Below, piece after piece: positions 58,491 to 64,000 of a DNA stretch of 64,000 nt. This stretch comes from Takakia lepidozioides (Eukaryota; Streptophyta; Takakiopsida; Takakiales; Takakiaceae), in the NCBI GenBank assembly GCA_030704615.1, contig CM060732.1, forward strand, positions 45,801,053 through 45,865,052. Direction: 5' to 3'. Numbering within the stretch: the first letter of the stretch is position 1; each line of letters starts with the position of its first letter. Below the pieces are notes generated by a model. The model was given only the letters and a program-made list of their open reading frames with translations. It was not told the origin of the DNA and searched no databases. Position numbers and translations under genes: made by a program.

Positions 58491-59794
58491 TCTCCTCCAC
58501 AACTTAACTATACGCTGTTCTTGCACACAAATGATGACAAAATCCTGAACAAAAGTCACAAGAAAATCGGGAAGGAAAAACGCTACTGGATTCCGCACTG
58601 CAACTCTAAGCCGATCTCTTACAACACAATGTGCGTGCGGTATTGCTCGGGCACTGCATCGAAAGCAAGCCCCGCCATAGCCATGCACTGCACATGCCCG
58701 TTACCCGCCTGAGTACTTTCAAGAAGGCAGCCATGTTCCTTCCATGATCGCACGGATGAAAACGACGACCAACTAACGAAAGTGGTCAGATCAATCGGTG
58801 CTATGGTCGACGGATGAACGAAATATTGCCAACCAAGGAATGAAATACTATAAGACCCAAATATTTACCAACCAACGAATGTAGTAATACAGACACAGAT
58901 GAACGAAATATTTACCAGTCAATGAATGAAATATTATCAGACATGGATGAGCGGAGGATGAGCAGAGGATGTCCGAATTGGATGGATGTGGGTTCGTTAG
59001 TTGCCACTGTGCAGGGTCCAATCTGCCACGTAAGCTGACCACTTATCTGGGAAAAAAAATTTGGGTAAGTAGGACGACCGACGATAGGGGGTCGCTTGAC
59101 TGGTCATAGACAGTCGCTACGTGCAGTGGCAGGGGAAGTGACCTGGAGGATCCCGTGCAGAAGGTGTTGCTCTCACTCTCTCTCTCTGTCTCACGCCACC
59201 GGTTTGCTGTCGGCGCAGAGTTGCAGGCAGAGATTCCGTTCTTTAGAGACATTAATTTGCTGCAGGTTGGTTTGGAGGTTTCTGGGACGGATGGGCGGGC
59301 GCTTTGTCTTGATTCTCTCAGAGCGCTGTCTCTCTCGCGTCAAGTTGATTCCTGGATCTAAACAATTTTCGTTTTGGTTATAGCAGGTTGTTAGTTGGGT
59401 TCTTTTGGGTTCTTTTCTGTTGAAATTCTTCGGTCCTGAATTTAATAGCAGGGGTGCCTCTCTCTCTCTCTCTGCCCCAAGGTCAGTGTACTCCGCGTAA
59501 AGGTTTTCTTCTGTTACTGGCTGGAGCTAGAGGTTTTTGGTAGAATTGATTTGTTTGCCAGGGGAAAATCTGCTTTTTCAAGTGCAAGGGGTGATGTTTT
59601 TGTGAAGAGAATTCTGTAGGCTTGACAAGCAACAGGACTACTGAGGAGCAGTTTTGGGACAGAGATTCGGGGGAAAGTGTGAGGGCTACTGAATTCAGTT
59701 GAGGTTTTTTGTTCTATCGAGAGACAAAGAGGTGGCTTTCGAGTTGGTCACACAATTTTGAGCCAAACGAGGAAGTCGCTGGAAATCTGTGGAT
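58491..59794. other. Divergent promoter region between glycosyltransferase and ACX2
   Basis: About 1.3 kb between head-to-head genes. It contains degenerate repeats at 58808-58965 and pyrimidine-rich TC runs near 59168-59190 and 59459-59474, which look like 5' leader sequence of ACX2. No other gene is seen. Confidence 0.4.
58808..58965. repeat. Degenerate tandem repeat with gatgaacgaaatatt motif
   Basis: Two clear copies (from 58814 and 58907) of gatgaacgaaatatt, then accaa or accagt, then gaatgaaatattat or a near variant, with weaker flanking copies. The period is uneven, about 45-95 bases. Confidence 0.5.
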
Positions 59795-62700
59795 ATGGCG
59801 CGGTCAGTAATTGGGGAAATGGCTGAATTGCATCCGATGGTGGGGGATGAGGTGGCACAAAGGCGTATAGACAGGCTTGCATCTCATTTATGCGCCACAA
59901 GTCTTGTGAAAGAAGAGCAAATTTCCAGAGAACTATGCTCCAAGATTGTGGGAAAATACCCTGTCAGTGTGCCGGTGCTTACAGATCTCTTGGCAGGTAG
60001 CCTTGATTGTCATTCTGTCTGCACTTGGCTATGACAGCTTGAATCTTGATATGATGTTTGGGCCTCAGATAAATTCTTGACTTTAAGTTCGGATGGGTTT
60101 TTCGATTCCAGGGAATTGGTTATCTTTGGATATAAGCCTGTCGGTCTTTCTTTTATTCTTCATTTCCAATGAAGATCAAGTGATGAGTTGAAATTGACCG
60201 GGTCTCCAGGGATTGTTAGGCATTGATTGAACAAGTGTGTTCTGCAAGTTCCTTTTACAATGCACACATGTGCTTCAAGGTCAATTGCAACGTTCTGAGA
60301 GTTTCAATTGCTGTGCCACTTAACCCACCCACTTCATCTCTTTCTATGTCGAGCCACTCCATGTTACACTCTTCTTTCTTCTCTTTCTCCCCTTCAGCCA
60401 TTATATGCGGTTTCAATTGACGGTGCAAAATCTTACAGGTGGGTACCGGTCTGAGAGAGAAAGGATCTATCAATTTTTTGAACGTCACCCAGACCTTGAA
60501 ACTCCTGTGGAGCTTCCAAAGGCTGAACATCGTGAGCTAGCTTACAAGCAGTTGCTGGCCCTGGTGAGGGAGGTGGGAGTGGATCCCATGAAGTACTTGA
60601 TGGAGGATCCCGTACGGTATTTTGTGGTGACAGAGGCAGTGGGCTACATCGATATATCGCTTGGAGTGAAATTTGGGGTGCAATTCAGGTACTTGGGATT
60701 TTTCTTCTCGTCTCCTTCTGCACCCACACAGTTTCATATTGATGGGGAGGGAAGATGCCGTTGCATGATGGAACGGGGAAGAGGTAGAGGGAAGTGGGTG
60801 AACACTGAAGGGAAAAGAAGAGAGTCCTCTGTTGTATGGAGGATGAGGAGAATAAACTGTGAGACGTGTTGAAGTAGTCAGTACACTGCTCATACTCAAG
60901 TGTACATGATAATTAACTTTGGCAAGGTGAAGTGCATGTAAGGAAACTGTTGCTAGGTGTCATAGCACAGTGCATCTGTGCTTATTCATGATAGTGCTTA
61001 AGGTATGGTGCAAAAGATTTAATCAACTTTGGTTGTTGCAATCTTAAGAAGACTTCTATTCAGCTCGATTGTGTGGTGTTTTGGCGGGCCAGTTTGTGGG
61101 GGGGCTCAGTAGTAAATTTGGGGACGCAGAAGCATCGTGACCAATACTTGGAAGGCATTTCCACGATGAAGTATCCTGGATGCTTTGCAATGACTGAGCT
61201 GCACCATGGTGTGTGCTTCTCTCTTTCACATTTGATAGATGCTTGTTGCAGCATATATCATTAGCATTTGAAACTAGGCTATTCATCTGCCTTGTGCTGG
61301 GCTTCTAACAGTCATCCATTCGGCAGACCTGGTGGGGAAGATATCTTGAGTAATTTCTTGATGACATTGAACAGAATGCATTGCCCCAGTTGGCCTTCAC
61401 AGTTTCTGAGGGATATGAAATTGTTTGTCTTCCAGGGTCCAATGTGCAAGGCATCCAGACGACAGCAACCTTTGATCGCTTGACTGATGAATTTGTGATA
61501 AACACCCCCAATGAGGGGGCAACCAAATGGTGGATTGGAAATGCTGCTGTCCATGGAAAATTTGCCACAGTGTTTGCCCGGCTCTGCCTGCCCTCCCCGG
61601 ACTCCCACCTTGACACTGACATGGGTGTCCATGCCTTCATAGTGCCCATCCGCTCACTTGTAGACCACTCAGTTTTTCCTGGGGTCGAAATCCGTGATTG
61701 TGGTTACAAGGTGGGGTTGAATGGGGTTGATAATGGCGCCCTCCGCTTCCATGATGTCCGTGTACCAAGAGAGAATCTGCTGAACCGTTTCGGAGATGTG
61801 TCAAAAGATGGAGAATACACAAGTTCTCTACCAACCATCAATAAACGGTTTGCAGCAACACTGGGGGAGCTTGTGGGTGGTCGGGTCGGGTTGGCATATG
61901 GGTCGGTTGGAATATTGAAGGCAGCATCAACTATTGCAATCAGGTTAGAGATGAAATGCTGTTTGTTATGGAAACCGGAATAAGATGAATTTCATGGAAA
62001 TATACCTGTGAGGCATGAAAATTTTGCTCATGTTACTCGTAATAGGCCTGCGGACCCCTGCATCAGTAATGAGAGAATGGGTGATGGTGTTGGCTGCTCC
62101 ACAGATCTGAGCATATCTTTCGTCTAAATGCTGTGTTGGTCAGGGCAGCCTGTAGCTGTTTTCAACTTGGGTGATTGTGTTTCACTCAGTTGCAATGTCA
62201 TCATGAAAAGAGTCTTTGTTTGTTGCAGATATTCATTGATACGGCAACAATTTGGGCCCCCTAACCAGCCTGAGATCAGCATTCTGGATTATCAGTCACA
62301 TCAGCAAAAGCTGATGCCCATGCTTTCTTCTGCCTATGCCTTTCACTTTGCAACCGAGTATCTGGTATTTCCCTTCTACACTGCACTTGTGACAGAGTTC
62401 CCACATTTTGGGAGCATTTTCTCTGCTCTTCCAAAATGGCTTAGGAGTAGATTTTGCATCTGATTTTCTGTCAATGAATGTAAATGTGATCTCAATTCCA
62501 AGTTGCGATTCTTGCAGCTACAAGGATGTCTGGTCAGTGGCTTAATGCTGTTTGCAACTGTCCCCAGCTACTTAGAAAGCTTTCACACATCGGAGGTTTC
62601 CTGGTTTTCCAGTATTCTATTTATCCCTGTAGCAGGCAGAGATATAGCTCCGCTTGGTGGATTTGTTCGGTTTTGAAGTATGACATGTCTGTTATGTCAG

Positions 62701-63855
62701 GTGCACCGATATGCAGAAATGAAGAAGACTCATGACGACGAGGTGGTGGCTGATGTCCACGCACTTTCTGCCGGGCTCAAGGCCTACATTACCTCCTACA
62801 CTGCCAAAGCATTGAATACTTGTCGAGAGTCATGCGGTGGGCATGGCTATGCAGCAGTGAATCGATTTGGGGGCCTTCGAAACGACCATGATATTTTTCA
62901 GACATTTGAGGGTGACAACACCGTTCTGCTGCAGCAGGTGTAGTGTCCACTGCTGCTCAGACTTTCTTTCTGCATTAAGATCTAGTATCTTTATGACTTT
63001 CCTCTTTATTTGTGCGTATTTTGAATTCCTCAAACCCCCCCTTCACCATTTCTCTTGCAACCTGCATACTGGAAGTGGCAGTGTAAATCAGTTCGTTGCC
63101 GGTACTGCAGGTGGCTGCAGATTTGCTGAAACAGTACAAGGCCAAGTTCAAAGGGGGAGCATTGAGTGTCACGTGGAACTACTTGAGGGACTCTATGGGC
63201 ACCTACTTGTCTCAGACAAACCCTGTGTTGACACATAGGGAAGGGCAGGCACACCTCCGAGACCCCCGCTTTCAACTTGATGCATTTCAGGTATAATTGT
63301 GAATTCGTTCAAGGGTACTGTTTCAACCTCATGCTTTCAACTATGATGTCAATGCCAACCAATTCATCTACCCATGCCCTGCAACCATTGTTAGCTGTGT
63401 ATAAGCAGTACAGTGATTTTATTTGGTTAGCCATACCATGAGCTGAGACCGTAGTGCTGAGTCGTAGTTTGGAGACTGTACCCTCAAGGGTATGTCATGC
63501 GTCACAGCCTCCTTTACAGGAAAGGAAATGAACTCTGTCCCTCCCCTCTTTCACCAAAGACGATTGTGTTCAGGGCAACAGACACACTATTGATATCCTT
63601 GAGTATCTCTTTTGCTCTCTCAGCCACTGGTCATCAGTGACCTTCCCATATTTGGGCTAATAAAGATGTTCTTCCTGTCTGTCTGCAGTATCGGACAGCA
63701 AGGTTGCTGCACACAGCAGCTCTGCGGTTAAGAAAGCACTCCAAGCGGCTGGGCAGCTTTGGGGCATGGAACCGCTGCCTGAATCATCTTCTGATCTTGG
63801 CAGAGTCCCATATTGAGTCGGTTATCCTGGCTAAATTCATCAGCGCAATTGATCA
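59795..63855 (+). CDS. ACX2: Acyl-CoA oxidase 2, peroxisomal, incomplete at window end
   Basis: ACX2 catalyses the first, FAD-dependent and H2O2-forming step of peroxisomal beta-oxidation of long-chain acyl-CoA. Exons visible: 59795-59996, 60439-60688, 61093-61208, 61436-61943, 62229-62364, 62701-62937, 63111-63290, 63689-63855; all GT-AG and in one frame, giving 598 residues of about 690, with a donor at the end of the last exon, so the C-terminus lies beyond the window. The order fits ACX2 best among plant ACX types: [42 protein letters not shown] (flavin region), [59 protein letters not shown] and [11 protein letters not shown] (the segment that carries the catalytic Glu in the family), then [11 protein letters not shown]. 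An N-terminal PTS2-like signal, R-x5-HL at residues 29-36 (RLASHL nearby), is plausible. No defect is seen. Confidence 0.95.
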
Positions 63856-64000
63856 GTGAGCTTCCAAAAAGTACCTGAAATATGTTGTTATTGTCTTGTA
63901 TCTATTAAGTCCTCAGTTGTTGGTCTTTGCAAAGCTGTCTCCGAGCCCCCAGCCTAAGGCCTTGTAGTCTCTTTCACAACCTATTGAATAGAAGCACCCA
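63856..64000 (+). other. Intron of ACX2 running off the window
   Basis: After the GTGAGC donor at 63856 the remaining bases have no further exon, so the rest of ACX2 lies downstream. Confidence 0.7.

Noticed and set aside
1-64000. CRISPR arrays, rRNA genes, organellar DNA
   Set aside because: No regularly spaced direct repeats, no rRNA sequence and no organelle gene order; the content is nuclear plant DNA.

Overview
This window is nuclear DNA of a land plant. Three loci for PLS-class pentatricopeptide repeat (PPR) proteins lie in 25 kb, one with a complete C-terminal DYW editing domain. The genes otherwise are plant-type: UGT, BAHD, CASP-like, ATG7, PDX1, SURNod19-like and ACX2. Introns are short, mostly about 70-700 bases. 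The near-perfect 101-residue PPR triplets and the LRR-TPR fragment suggest a seed-free plant (moss, liverwort, lycophyte or fern). That lineage is inference and I cannot name the species.

Region 1 (1-28 kb) is accessory and repeat-rich. It holds PPR gene 1 (3112-5880, +), a decayed tyrosine-recombinase-like gene (6116-6724, -), a three-exon UDP-glycosyltransferase (10375-12849, +), a broken BAHD acyltransferase with a PPR scrap beside it (18536-19345), the complete DYW-type PPR gene 2 (19792-22422, -), and PPR locus 3 (25140-27860, -), which has lost its start codon and its DYW domain. PPR2 and PPR3 share upstream sequence, as do the UGT and the BAHD pseudogene.

Region 2 (28-47 kb) is conserved housekeeping DNA. 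It has a CASPL5-type membrane protein (30785-33152, +) preceded by a tandem array of 75-nt mini-exons, ATG7 in 14 exons (42226-34838, -), an intronless PDX1 vitamin B6 synthase (43464-44399, +) divergent from ATG7, and an intronless AHA1-like co-chaperone (46353-46997, +). Truncated copies of one LINE family sit in introns of CASPL5 and ATG7.

Region 3 (47-64 kb) has long gene-poor stretches with a 340-base tandem repeat. It also has a broken LRR-TPR fragment (minus), a SURNod19-like gene whose first exon is frameshifted (52589-54900, +), an intronless membrane-anchored glycosyltransferase (57099-58490, -), and divergently the peroxisomal acyl-CoA oxidase ACX2 (59795 onward, +), cut by the window end.

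The genes do not form an operon or one pathway. ATG7 and ACX2 serve autophagy and peroxisomal beta-oxidation, PDX1 makes pyridoxal phosphate, and the PPR proteins should act on organelle RNA. Splice sites were read by eye and checked for reading-frame continuity.
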